Shown here piece after piece: positions 1 through 8,449 of a DNA stretch of 64,000 bases. The stretch covers positions 1 to 64,000 of the forward strand of contig NZ_OBDY01000030.1 in NCBI RefSeq assembly GCF_900215205.1, in the 5' to 3' direction. Every line of letters begins with the position of its first letter. Positions within the stretch are counted from its first letter, which is position 1. The stretch comes from Paractinoplanes atraurantiacus (lineage in GTDB: Bacteria; Actinomycetota; Actinomycetes; Mycobacteriales; Micromonosporaceae). The notes beneath the pieces are model-generated. The model was not told the origin of the DNA. It made no database searches and saw only the letters and a program-made list of their open reading frames with translations. A program made the translations under genes and the position numbers.

Positions 1-286
1 GTCGACCCCGACCGGATCAGCTTCCTGCGCGCCCGCAACACCGCCCGCCGCTCCGTGTCCCGGATAACGGCGGATTTTCCCCCCTCACCACCTGCAACAA
101 GCCCGTGAACACGCCTGGCACGAACTCGGCCGCCGCGTCCACGACCGACCCGGCAGATCAAGCCCCCGCGCCACCAAGCGCTACAGCCGCCGCTACCCCT
201 CCCGCGGCGACCGACCCCCAGCCCGCCACGTCGAACACACCATCACCCTCCACCGGGTGAAACCCCTACCAGCCCAAACACCTTAA
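1..286 (+). pseudogene. IS4-family transposase C-terminal remnant, frameshifted
   Basis: The left edge opens inside a reading frame (VDPDRISFLRARNTARRSV) that resembles the late part of IS4-type DDE transposases. That frame meets a TGA at 106-108. The next frame takes over around base 86 (QQAREHAWHELGRR) and ends at TAA 284-286 with a basic tail, RSSPRATKRYSRRY and later HRVKPLPAQTP, which resembles the lysine/arginine-rich end of such transposases. The switch happens in a run of T and C bases (gattttcccccc), so the gene is frameshifted or sequence-slipped there. Most of the gene lies outside the window. Family assignment is by recognition of motif style, not by a search. Confidence 0.55.
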
Positions 287-1098
287 AGAAGCGCCATTGG
301 ACTTAAACGGCGTCATGCGTCGAAGTTGTGCCGATTGCATGGCTGTTCGCGGGTGTGTGGTGAGTTGGGTTTGCACGATTCTTTCGAGCGGATACCGCCG
401 TTGATCTGGGATGACGACATCGAGTGGGTGCGGCGGCCGGGTCCGGGCGGGGCCGTTGACCGGGCGGTAGCTGTTGGTCACCTGAGTGGCGTGTCGCAGG
501 CTGAGCGTGTTGGCCGGGCGGACAAGCCAGTCGAAGCGGTCGCGCCAACCGAAATGCTGGCGCCGGCGAAATCGACAGCGCAGGTCGAGCCCGCAGCGCA
601 AGCTGAGTTGGTAGAGCGGGTCGAGCCGACCGTTCAAGCCGAGGCGGTGGTGCGGTCCGAGTCGGCAGTGCAGGTCGAGCCGGCAGCGCAAGCCGAGGTG
701 GCAGTGCAAGCCGAGCCGACCGTGCAAGCCGAGGCGGTTGTGCGGGCTGAGGCGGCGGTCCCGGCGAAGGTCACTGCGCGGGCCTCGTCCGCCGGGCGGT
801 GCGGATATCGGAGCGCTGCCGTGGATCTCGGGCGCATGCGGCGGTCGCGCCGTCCAAAATTTATCGTTTTCGCACGGCGCGGGCAGGCGGGGCACACCTG
901 CAGCGTCACGCTCGCGGGTGGCATCACGCCTTTATCGGCTGCGACGGATTCGCGAGGGTGGCTATCTCGCCCGGCGCCTGAAACGAACGGCAGAAGCCCG
1001 CTCGAGGAATCTTGCGGATTGGCCATAAGAAGAACAGGTCATTGCGGCGGGCGCGGCCGCGGTGTGCGGCGTCACCGGACGGTTTTACGATCGCGGGC
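287..1098. other. About 800 bp without a confident gene
   Basis: No open frame here looks like a known protein. A plus-strand frame can be read from TTG 326 and contains DSFERIPPLIWDDDIEWVRR followed by hexapeptide repeats. It then degenerates into arginine-rich residues and runs antisense into narK, so it is at best the front part of a decayed or unknown gene. The DNA around 850-1030 is less GC-rich than its surroundings. Lying beside a broken transposase, this is probably insertion scar or decayed sequence. Confidence 0.4.
581..760 (+). repeat. Ten tandem 18-bp repeats (hexapeptide-coding)
   Basis: Ten consecutive 18-base units of the form caRgYcgagSCggcRgtg follow each other without gaps. 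Read in the frame that starts at 326 they encode (Q/R)(V/A/S)E(P/A/L/S)xx hexapeptides: QVEPAA, QAELVE, RVEPTV, QAEAVV, RSESAV, QVEPAA, QAEVAV, QAEPTV, QAEAVV, RAEAAV. The Glu at position 3 is kept in all ten, which hints at past selection on this frame, although no gene function can be assigned. Confidence 0.7.
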
Positions 1099-1122
1099 CG
1101 CCGGGCGACGATCCGCCCGGCG
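1099..1122 (-). terminator. Hairpin terminator of the nitrate operon
   Basis: A perfect 9-bp inverted repeat (CGCCGGGCG / CGCCCGGCG) with a six-base loop lies 16 bases past the narK stop on the minus strand. There is only a short A-rich or T-poor tail (GATCGTAAAA), as is common for actinobacterial terminators. Its place after the last gene of the operon supports a termination or mRNA-stabilising role. Confidence 0.6.
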
Positions 1123-1138
1123 ACCCCGTTGTGCGGTC

Positions 1139-2461
1139 TCAGATCCGGGTCTTGGGGCGCAGGTAGACCGCCCAGGTGACCAGGACGCAGAGGGCGTAGA
1201 AGGCGATGAAAGCGATGTACGCGGCGTCGGCCTCCTTGGTTGACAGGAAGGACTGGCGGAAGGCCAAGTTGACCAGGACGCCGCCGAAGGCGCCGATGGC
1301 GCCGGCTATGCCGATGACGGCGTTCGACAGGCGGCGGGCCTCATGGTCGTCGGTGGGGTGCTTGGCCCGGAAGATGGCCGGGATCATCTTGTACGTGGAG
1401 CCGTTGCCGATGCCGGTGAGGACGAACAGCAGGACGAAGCCGGCGATGTAGAGCGGCAGCGATTTCTGCTGGGCGGCCAGCAGGACGATGCCGGCGCCGA
1501 CCGCCATGGCGATGAAGTTGACGAAGGTGACCCTCGCGCCGCCCAGGCGATCGGCCAGCGCGCCGCCGACCGGGCGGATCAGGGAGCCGAGCAGCGGGCC
1601 CAGGAAGGTCAGGTAGGCCGCCTTCACCGGCGTACTGAACTCGGTGTGGAACTGGACCTGGAGCACCTGGCCGAAGGCGAAGCCGAAGCCGATGAAGGAA
1701 CCGAAGGTTCCGATGTAGAGCAGCGACATGATCCAGGTGTGCGGTTCGCGGAAGGCGTCGCGCATGCCGCGCTTCTCGTTGCGGACCTGGGTCAGGTTGT
1801 CCATGTAGAGGGCCGAGCCGAGTGCGGCCAGCACGATCAGCGGGATGTAGATGCCGGCCACGATGCCGGGGTGCCCGGCGCCGAAGACGGCCAGGACGAA
1901 CAGGCCGACCAGCTGCACCGCGGCCACGCCCAGGTTGCCGCCGCCGGCGTTGATGCCCAGCGCCCAGCCTTTCAGGCGGTTCGGGTAGAACGCGTTGATG
2001 TTCGTCATCGACGAGGCGAAGTTGCCGCCGCCGACGCCGGCCAGCGCGGCCAGGATCAGCAGCGTCGAATAGTCGACGCCGGGGCGGATCAGGAAGGCGG
2101 CCGCGATCGCCGGGACGAGCAGCAGCGAGGCGCTGAAGACCGTCCAGTTGCGGCCGCCGAAACGGGCCACGGCGAAGCTGTACGGGATGCGCAGGGCCGC
2201 GCCGAACAGGGTCGGCACCGCGGTCAGGAGAAACTTGCCGGCGGGGTCGATGCCGTACTCGGGCCCCAGGAAGAGAACGAGCACCGACCACAGTGACCAC
2301 ACCGAGAAGCCGATGTGCTCCGAGGTGATCGAGAAGATCAGGTTCCGGCGGGCGATCTTCTTGCCGCCGGCCTCCCAGAAGACCGGGTCCTCCGGCCGCC
2401 AGTCGTCGATCCAATGACCCCGAACCGATGACGCGGCGGGCCTTTCCAGAACGGCAGTCAT
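1139..2461 (-). CDS. narK: NarK-type nitrate/nitrite transporter (MFS)
   Basis: Major-facilitator transporter of the nitrate-nitrite porter family, predicted to import nitrate for the reductases encoded just upstream. The 440-residue product has about twelve hydrophobic segments and both glycine-rich nitrate signatures: GVGGGNFASSMTNINAFYP at residues 142-160 and LGINAGGGNLGVA at 168-180. A soluble N-terminus containing WIDDWRPEDPVFWE is typical of actinobacterial NarK. The ATG at 2459-2461 lies one base after the nirD stop, making this the last gene of the nitrate operon, followed by a strong hairpin. Nitrite export or nitrate/nitrite antiport cannot be excluded from sequence. Confidence 0.93.
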   Translation of the reverse strand: MTAVLERPAASSVRGHWIDDWRPEDPVFWEAGGKKIARRNLIFSITSEHIGFSVWSLWSVLVLFLGPEYGIDPAGKFLLTAVPTLFGAALRIPYSFAVARFGGRNWTVFSASLLLVPAIAAAFLIRPGVDYSTLLILAALAGVGGGNFASSMTNINAFYPNRLKGWALGINAGGGNLGVAAVQLVGLFVLAVFGAGHPGIVAGIYIPLIVLAALGSALYMDNLTQVRNEKRGMRDAFREPHTWIMSLLYIGTFGSFIGFGFAFGQVLQVQFHTEFSTPVKAAYLTFLGPLLGSLIRPVGGALADRLGGARVTFVNFIAMAVGAGIVLLAAQQKSLPLYIAGFVLLFVLTGIGNGSTYKMIPAIFRAKHPTDDHEARRLSNAVIGIAGAIGAFGGVLVNLAFRQSFLSTKEADAAYIAFIAFYALCVLVTWAVYLRPKTRI

Positions 2462-2462
2462 C

Positions 2463-2759
2463 TCAGTCCCCCAGCATGATCTTGTCGTCGTCGATGGACA
2501 CCGGGTAGACCGCCACGTCCGGCTGGCCGCTGAGCGAGCATCCGGTGCGCAGGTCCCAGGCGTTCAGGTGCAGCGGGCAGATGACCTGCTTGAGGTCGAT
2601 CTGGCCGTCCGCGAGCGGGCCGCCCTTGTGCGGGCACACCGCGGAGGTCGCGCGGACGGAGCCGTCGCGCAGGCGGAAGATGGCGATCATGTCGCCGTCG
2701 ACGGCGAAGGTGCGGCCCTCGCCGAGCGGGATGTCGTGGACGGAAGCGATGGGCCTCAT
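2463..2759 (-). CDS. nirD: Nitrite reductase small subunit NirD with Rieske ligands
   Basis: Small subunit of NAD(P)H-dependent assimilatory nitrite reductase, 98 residues. It is a single Rieske-fold domain, and the cluster ligands are present: Cys42-Pro-His44 (CPHKGGPLADG) and Cys61-Pro-Leu-His64 (CPLHLNAWD). Many enterobacterial NirD proteins keep the fold but lack these ligands, so this one probably binds a [2Fe-2S] centre and could take part in electron transfer. The ATG at 2757-2759 overlaps the nirB stop as ATGA, implying translational coupling and equal synthesis with the large subunit. Confidence 0.92.
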   Translation of the reverse strand: MRPIASVHDIPLGEGRTFAVDGDMIAIFRLRDGSVRATSAVCPHKGGPLADGQIDLKQVICPLHLNAWDLRTGCSLSGQPDVAVYPVSIDDDKIMLGD

Positions 2760-5212
2760 GCGCGCACCGGAACCTGGGGAAGGACGATCAGGGGCAGCGA
2801 GGTGCGGAACTGGCCGGGCGTGGCCGGCTCGTCGCGGTCCTTCCACGGGTCGCGGTAGGCGCCGACCGAGGCCTCCATCGCCGCGTCCAGGTCGGCCGCG
2901 ATGCCTTCGCTGTCGTCCACGACCACGGCACGGACCTTGTCGATGCCGACGCGCGGGACGAAGGCGTACGTCCGCTCGAGCCAGTTCGCGTTCTCCCGGT
3001 AGTACTGCAGGAACCGGCCGGTCAGCACGATGACTTCCTCGGGGCTGCTCACCGTGGTCAGCAGGTCGCCCTTGCGGATGTGGGCCCCGGCCGCGCCGCC
3101 CACATAGATCTCCCACTTGCCGCCGTCGATCGCCACGACACCCAGGTCTTTGACGTACGCCTCGGCGCAGTTGCGCGGGCAGCCGGTGACCGCCAGCTTC
3201 ATCTTGCCGGGGCCCTCGATGCCCTGATAGCGCTCCTCGAGGGCGATGCCCAGCGCGGTCGAGTCGCCGACGCCGAAGCGGCAGAAGTCCGAGCCGACGC
3301 AGGTCTTCACCGTCCGGAAGCTCTTGCCGTAGGCGTACCCGGACGGCATGTCCAGGTCGGCCCACACCTCGGGCAGCTTCTCCTTGGGGATGCCGAGCAG
3401 GTCGATGCGCTGGCCGCCGGTCAGCTTGACCATCGGCACCTCGTGCTTCTCGGCCACCTCGGCGATCCGCTTGAGCTGGGCCGGGGTGGTGACGCCGCCC
3501 TTCATCTGCGGCACCACCGAGAACGTGCCGTCGCGCTGGATGTTCGCGTGCACCCGGTCGTTGATGAAGCGGGCGTCACGCTCGTCGACGTACTCCCCGC
3601 CCCACATCATCTTCAGCAGCGAGGCCAGCCCCATCTTGCTCTTGGCGTCCTCGTCGCCGCCCAGCTTGGCGAAGACCGACGACACGCTCTTGAGCTCGTG
3701 CAGGCGGATCGCGTTCATCAGCTCCGGCTTGGGCATCGGGATGCCGGGCACGTAGTAGGACGCGGCCGGGTCCTCCTCGACCTCGCCGCCGGCCGCCCAC
3801 TCGACGATCCGCTGCACCACGCTCTTGCAGGTGCCGCAGCCCTTGCCGGCCCGGGTCTTGTCCATCACGCCGGAGACGGTCTTGCAGCCGCTCTGCACGG
3901 TCGAGCAGATGGTGCCCTTGCTGACGCCGTTGCAGTTGCAGACCTGCTCGTCGTCGGCCATGTCCTCGACCTTGACCTCACCGGCCGGCCCGCCCAGGTC
4001 GAACATGAGCTCGGCCCGCTCCTCGGGCAGGGCCAGCCCCCGGTCGAAGGCCTGCATGAGGAAGGCGACCTTCTTGACGTCGCCGACCAGCGTCGCGCCG
4101 ACCAGGCGGCCGTCGCGGATGATGACGTTCTTGTAGATGCCCTTCTTCGGCTCGGCGAAGGTGAGCACCTCGTCGTCGGGGTGCTCGGGCTCCTTGAGGC
4201 CCATCGCGGCCACGTCGACACCGGCCACCTTGAGCTTCGTGGCGACCTGCGAGCCGTGGTACTCGGCCAGCGGGTTCACACCGGTCAGGTGGTCGGCGAG
4301 CACCTTGGCCTGGTCCCAGAGGGGTGCGACCAGGCCGTAGACCTCGCCACGGTGCTGCGCGCACTCGCCGACGGCGTAGATGTCGTCCTCGTCCTGCACG
4401 CGCATCTGGTCGTCGACCAGGATGCCCCGTTCGACCGGCAGGTCGCTGGCCGCGGCCATCTCCGAGTTGGCCCGGATGCCGGCCGCGACCACGATGACGT
4501 CACACGGGATGACCCGGCCGTCGGCCAGTTTCACCCCGGTGACCGCGTGCTTGCCGAGGATCTCGGTGGTCATGCCGTCGACGACGACCTCGATGCCGAG
4601 CTTCTCCTCGATCGTCTTGCGCAGGGTGTCGCCGGCCGCGAAGTTGAGCTGGGTGTTCATCAGGTGGCCCATCGCGTGCACGAGGGTCACGTGCGGGAGA
4701 TGGTTCTGCAGGCCCCGGGCCGCCTCGAGCCCGAGCAGGCCGCCGCCGATGACGACCGCCCGCTCGTGCTCCTTGGCGTAGCGGATCATCGCCCGGGTGT
4801 CGTCGAGCGTCCGGAAGGCGAAGACACCCTGGTGGTAGCCGCGGCCGGGCCGGTGGGCGCCGGGGATCGGCGGCACGAAGGCGCGGCTTCCGGTCGCGAT
4901 GATCAGCTTGTCGTACGGGGTCTCGGTGCCGTCCTCGGCGTACACCCGCTTGGCGAACCGGTCGATGCGCTCGATCCGGGTGCCGGCGTGCAGGGTGATG
5001 CCGTTGTCGGCGTACCAGGAAAGGTCGTTGAGGAAGATGCCGGACTCGTCCTCCACGCCCGCCAGGACGTTGGACAACATGATCCGGTTGTAGTTGCCGT
5101 ACGGCTCGTCGCCGAACATGGTGATCTCGAAGTCCCCGCCGCGGGCGAGGATCTCCTCCACCGTCCGGGCGCCGGCCATGCCGTTGCCGATGACGACCAG
5201 TCGCTGCCGCAT
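2756..5212 (-). CDS. nirB: Nitrite reductase [NAD(P)H] large subunit NirB
   Basis: Cytoplasmic siroheme enzyme reducing nitrite to ammonium, 818 residues, near the usual family length. It has an N-terminal FAD-binding Rossmann fold (VVIGNGMAGA) and an NAD-binding fold (VVIGGGLLGLEAA) near residue 150. A BFD-type [2Fe-2S] domain near 424-475 has CNCNGVSKGTIC and CGTCKSVV. Two nitrite/sulfite reductase ferredoxin-like halves follow, then the siroheme/[4Fe-4S] cysteines in TCVGSDFCRFG (about 637) and TGCPRNCAEAY (about 677). ATG at 5210-5212 starts one base after the preceding stop. It is preceded by nasA and a small conserved gene and followed by nirD, as expected for nitrate assimilation. Confidence 0.96.
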   Translation of the reverse strand: MRQRLVVIGNGMAGARTVEEILARGGDFEITMFGDEPYGNYNRIMLSNVLAGVEDESGIFLNDLSWYADNGITLHAGTRIERIDRFAKRVYAEDGTETPYDKLIIATGSRAFVPPIPGAHRPGRGYHQGVFAFRTLDDTRAMIRYAKEHERAVVIGGGLLGLEAARGLQNHLPHVTLVHAMGHLMNTQLNFAAGDTLRKTIEEKLGIEVVVDGMTTEILGKHAVTGVKLADGRVIPCDVIVVAAGIRANSEMAAASDLPVERGILVDDQMRVQDEDDIYAVGECAQHRGEVYGLVAPLWDQAKVLADHLTGVNPLAEYHGSQVATKLKVAGVDVAAMGLKEPEHPDDEVLTFAEPKKGIYKNVIIRDGRLVGATLVGDVKKVAFLMQAFDRGLALPEERAELMFDLGGPAGEVKVEDMADDEQVCNCNGVSKGTICSTVQSGCKTVSGVMDKTRAGKGCGTCKSVVQRIVEWAAGGEVEEDPAASYYVPGIPMPKPELMNAIRLHELKSVSSVFAKLGGDEDAKSKMGLASLLKMMWGGEYVDERDARFINDRVHANIQRDGTFSVVPQMKGGVTTPAQLKRIAEVAEKHEVPMVKLTGGQRIDLLGIPKEKLPEVWADLDMPSGYAYGKSFRTVKTCVGSDFCRFGVGDSTALGIALEERYQGIEGPGKMKLAVTGCPRNCAEAYVKDLGVVAIDGGKWEIYVGGAAGAHIRKGDLLTTVSSPEEVIVLTGRFLQYYRENANWLERTYAFVPRVGIDKVRAVVVDDSEGIAADLDAAMEASVGAYRDPWKDRDEPATPGQFRTSLPLIVLPQVPVRA

Positions 5213-5213
5213 A

Positions 5214-5561
5214 TCAGATCTCCACCAGACCTAGATCGACGATGAGGGTGCCGGAGACGCCGGCGGGCGCGCCGAGCCACAGCTCGATCGACGTGCCGGC
5301 GAGCAGGTCCTCGACGACCCGCAGAGGAACGTGCACGTCGCCCTTGGCGCCGATCGGGAAGTACCGCATCGGCTTGCCGTCCCGGACCAGGACGACGGTG
5401 ACGAGCTCGGCGGCCGCGTTGCCGCCCCGGAAGTAGACGGCCTGCGCGCTGACGCCGTCCGGGACCACGTACGACAGTTCGGGGCTGACGGGGGCCGGCT
5501 GGTCCAGGCCCTTGCCCTCGAAGGCGAAGACGCCTTGCAGGAATCGGGGGGTCGAGTGCAC
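5214..5561 (-). CDS. Conserved 115-aa protein between nitrate and nitrite reductase genes
   Basis: A 115-residue soluble protein of unknown biochemical role. I recognise the pattern (RFLQGVFAFEGKGL, LSYVVPDGVSAQAVYFRGGN, MRYFPIGAKGDVHVPLRVVE, VDLGLVEI) as a family that accompanies actinobacterial assimilatory nitrate reductase genes. It has no transmembrane segment, no Cys cluster and a beta-rich composition. GTG at 5559-5561 starts two bases after the nasA stop (TAG 5564-5566), and the TGA at 5214-5216 is one base before nirB. This spacing implies co-translation. It might assist assembly or electron delivery of NasA, but that is inference from position only. Confidence 0.8.
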   Translation of the reverse strand: MHSTPRFLQGVFAFEGKGLDQPAPVSPELSYVVPDGVSAQAVYFRGGNAAAELVTVVLVRDGKPMRYFPIGAKGDVHVPLRVVEDLLAGTSIELWLGAPAGVSGTLIVDLGLVEI

Positions 5562-5563
5562 CG

Positions 5564-7654
5564 CTATTCGGTCCCTTCCGTGTATGAGCTGATCGCGACC
5601 GCGCACGCCTTGAAGGCGGGCATCCGTGAATGCGGGTCGAGAGCCGGGTTGGTCAGCGCGTTCGCGCCGGGCCAGTGGAACGGGGCGAAGACCGTGTCCG
5701 GCCTGATCCCGTCGCTGAGCCGGGCCCGCAGCACCGCGGCGCCGCGGCGGCTGCGCAACTCGACCAGGTCGCCGTCGGCGATGCCGTGCCGGCGGGCGAG
5801 GTCGGGGTGGATCTCCGCGCGGGGTTCGGGCAGCGCGACGGCGAGCGCCTTCACCCGGCGGGTCTGGTTGCCGCTCTGGTACTGCTGCATGTTGCGGCCG
5901 GTCGTCAGGACGTACGGGAAAAGCTTGTCCGGCATCTCCGCCGGATCCCGGTGATCCACTTTGATGAATGTGGCGCGTCCCGACGGCGTCGGAAAGCCGT
6001 CGGCGAACAGCCTCGGCGTGCCCGGGTGGTCCTCGGCGGGGCACGGCCAGAAGACGCCGTCCTCGTTCTCGATGCGCTCGTAGGTGATGCCGCTGTAGTC
6101 CGCGATGCCGCCGGCGCTGGCCCGGCGCAGTTCCTCGAACACCGTGCGCGGGTCGCTGCTGAAGAACTTCCCGCGGCCCAGCCTCTCCGCCAGCTCCGTG
6201 AGCATCTCCAGGTCGGTGCGTACGTCCGGCGGCGGGGGCAGGGCCCGCTTGCGCCGCAGCACCCGGCCCTCGAGGTTGGTCATCGTGCCCTCCTCCTCGG
6301 CCCACTGGGCGGTCGGGAGGACGACGTCGGCCAGCTCGGCCGTCTCGGACAGGAAGATGTCGGAAACAACCAGGAAATCCAGCGCCCGCAGCCGGTCCAG
6401 GATCCGGTTGCTGTGCGGGGCCGAGACGGCGATGTTGCTGGCCAGGACCATCAGCACCCGGACGCCGCCGTCAGTGCCGAGACGATCGAGCATTTCGTAC
6501 GCGCTCAGGCCGGGCTTCGGGAGCTCGTCCTCCTCGATCCCCCACACCGCGGCCACATGCGCCCGGGCCGCGGGGTCGTCGAGCTTGCGATATCCGGGGA
6601 GCTGGTCGGCCTTCTGGCCGTGCTCGCGGCCGCCCTGGCCGTTGCCCTGCCCGGTGATCGTCCCGTAGCCCGAGTACGGCTTGCCGACCAGGCCGAGCGC
6701 GAGGGCCAGGTTGAGCCAGGCCTGCGCGGTGTCGGTGCCGTTGCTGTGCTGCTCGGCGCCGCGCGCGGTCAGGATCATCGCCGGCCCGTTGGTGGCCAGC
6801 AGCCGTACGGTCTCGCGGATCTTGGTCTCCGGCACGCCGGTCATCCGCTCGACCCGCTCGGGCCAGTAGGCGTTGGTGGCCGCCTTCACGGCCTCGAAGC
6901 CGGTGGTGCGCTCCGCGATGTAGGCCTCGTCGACGAAGCCCTCGCGGATCGCGATGTGCAGCATGCCGTTGGCCAGGGCCAGATCCGTGCCGGGCAGCGG
7001 CTGAAGGTGCAGGTGGGCACCGTTCGCGGTGGCCGTGCGGCGCGGGTCGACGACGATGTGCTTGGCGCCGGCGGCGCGCCCGGTGTCCAGGTATTGCATG
7101 GACGGCGGCATCGCGTCGGCCGGGTTGGCGCCGACGAGCAGAACCGTGCGCGCCTCGGCCACGTCCTCCAGCGGGAAAGGCAGCCCGCGATCCACGCCGA
7201 ACGCGCGATTGGCCGCCGTCGCCGCCGACGACATGCAGAACCGGCCGTTGTAGTCGATCGACGCCGATCGCAGCGCCACCCGCACGAACTTGCCGAGCGC
7301 GTACGCCTTCTCATTGGTCAGCCCGCCACCGCCGAACGCGCCGACACTGTCCCGGCCGTACGTTTCCTGGCTATTGACAATGGCGTCGGTGATAAGGCTG
7401 AGCGCCTCGTCCCAGGTCGCCTCCCGAAGCGGGCTGGTGCGATCCCCCGGCGTCTTGCGAACCAGCGGAGTCAGCAGCCGATCCCGGTGATCCAGCAGGT
7501 CAGCGGCGGTGAAACCCTTGGCGCAGAGGCCACCCTTGTTGACCGGGAATTCGCGCGGCTCGAGCTTCACCACGGGAATACCCGGGGTCAAGGTCATGCC
7601 GCACTGCAATGCGCAGTAGGGGCAATGCGTATCGGTTGCCGTCACGCTCATCAT
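5564..7654 (-). CDS. nasA: Assimilatory nitrate reductase catalytic subunit (molybdopterin)
   Basis: Reduces nitrate to nitrite in the cytoplasm. It is 696 residues. An N-terminal [4Fe-4S] motif uses Cys11, Cys14, Cys18 and Cys44 (HCPYCALQCGM and GGLCAKG). The bis-MGD molybdopterin oxidoreductase body has the expected molybdenum-ligand cysteine in NGRFCMSSAAT near residue 140, plus GQGNGQGGREHGQKADQLPG and the C-terminal molydopterin dinucleotide-binding domain (YVLTTGRNMQQYQSGNQTRR). It lacks the extra C-terminal BFD-type [2Fe-2S] domain of longer NasA proteins, so electrons must come from another protein. Two adjacent ATGs (MMSV) give an uncertainty of one codon. Fifty-nine bases separate it from the chelatase gene. 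Confidence 0.93.
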   Translation of the reverse strand: MMSVTATDTHCPYCALQCGMTLTPGIPVVKLEPREFPVNKGGLCAKGFTAADLLDHRDRLLTPLVRKTPGDRTSPLREATWDEALSLITDAIVNSQETYGRDSVGAFGGGGLTNEKAYALGKFVRVALRSASIDYNGRFCMSSAATAANRAFGVDRGLPFPLEDVAEARTVLLVGANPADAMPPSMQYLDTGRAAGAKHIVVDPRRTATANGAHLHLQPLPGTDLALANGMLHIAIREGFVDEAYIAERTTGFEAVKAATNAYWPERVERMTGVPETKIRETVRLLATNGPAMILTARGAEQHSNGTDTAQAWLNLALALGLVGKPYSGYGTITGQGNGQGGREHGQKADQLPGYRKLDDPAARAHVAAVWGIEEDELPKPGLSAYEMLDRLGTDGGVRVLMVLASNIAVSAPHSNRILDRLRALDFLVVSDIFLSETAELADVVLPTAQWAEEEGTMTNLEGRVLRRKRALPPPPDVRTDLEMLTELAERLGRGKFFSSDPRTVFEELRRASAGGIADYSGITYERIENEDGVFWPCPAEDHPGTPRLFADGFPTPSGRATFIKVDHRDPAEMPDKLFPYVLTTGRNMQQYQSGNQTRRVKALAVALPEPRAEIHPDLARRHGIADGDLVELRSRRGAAVLRARLSDGIRPDTVFAPFHWPGANALTNPALDPHSRMPAFKACAVAISSYTEGTE

Positions 7655-7713
7655 TTTTGCGAGCGTTTGTTTACCGCCGAGTCCTCGGCCGTTGCCGTGA
7701 CGTACGGAAAAAC

Positions 7714-8367
7714 CTACAAACGACTTTCGGCGGTTGTGAGGAGAGCGGACTCGTACCGGCTCAGCACCAGATCGGTGGTGATCGGGTCGAGGCAGAGGGG
7801 CGGGGTGACCCAGTCGGCGCCGGCCTGGTGCAGTTTGCGGTAGAACAGGCCGTCGGCGAGCAGGTAGGAGGCGATGGCGATCTTCTTGGCGCCGCTTTTG
7901 CGGAGGCCGGCCACGACGTCGGCGACCTTGGGATCATGGCCGGCGACATATCCGACATGAGCGCCTAGTTTCGCGGCCAGATCGTCGATGTCGGCACGCC
8001 AAGCCGGATCCGAAGAACCCGCGGCGGCCAGAACAACGGCATCGGCGCCGCGCGGGAGGCGGCGGATCATGCTGTCGAGCAGGGCGTCGTCGGGGCCGAG
8101 GGTGCGGGTCACGGGTATGGGGCGGGCGGCCACGGCTTCCGCGATGTCGACGCGCACGTGGTAGCCGGCGGAAAGAAGCAGGGGCACCACGACGGCGTCG
8201 CCGACCAGCGGGACCACGTCGGCGACCTTGGGCTCCTGCACGTCGACGTAGGTGAGGCGGACGTCGAGGCCGGGGCGGCGGGCGGCCACCCGGGCGACGA
8301 GGTCGCGGATCTGGGCTTGGCCGTGCGGGCTGCGCGTTCCGTGGGCAACCGCGATCAGAGTAGGCAT
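7714..8367 (-). CDS. Sirohydrochlorin chelatase (CbiX/SirB-like)
   Basis: Predicted to insert iron into sirohydrochlorin, giving the siroheme needed by NirB. The 217-residue protein has two CbiX-like halves. The first begins MPTLIAVAHGTRSPHGQ with His9 as the likely metal-handling residue, and SAGYHVRVDIAEAV supplies a second conserved histidine. ATG 8365-8367 is chosen because AAAGG lies about eight bases upstream; an in-frame start 18 codons earlier has no better site. Location between nnaR and nasA fits siroheme supply on demand with nitrite reductase synthesis. Cobalt chelation for cobalamin is a less likely alternative. Confidence 0.87.
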   Translation of the reverse strand: MPTLIAVAHGTRSPHGQAQIRDLVARVAARRPGLDVRLTYVDVQEPKVADVVPLVGDAVVVPLLLSAGYHVRVDIAEAVAARPIPVTRTLGPDDALLDSMIRRLPRGADAVVLAAAGSSDPAWRADIDDLAAKLGAHVGYVAGHDPKVADVVAGLRKSGAKKIAIASYLLADGLFYRKLHQAGADWVTPPLCLDPITTDLVLSRYESALLTTAESRL

Positions 8368-8449
8368 GCCTGGCCTTTCAGGAGAAAAGACCGCGCCGTT
8401 GCGGACCGATTTTACGGACAAATCCGATAAGTCGGGAGGGAGGGGTCGG

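Noticed and set aside
3080..5245. Long plus-strand open frame opposite nirB
   Set aside because: High GC suppresses stops in the antisense strand; the translation has no recognisable motif and the minus strand encodes an intact NirB.
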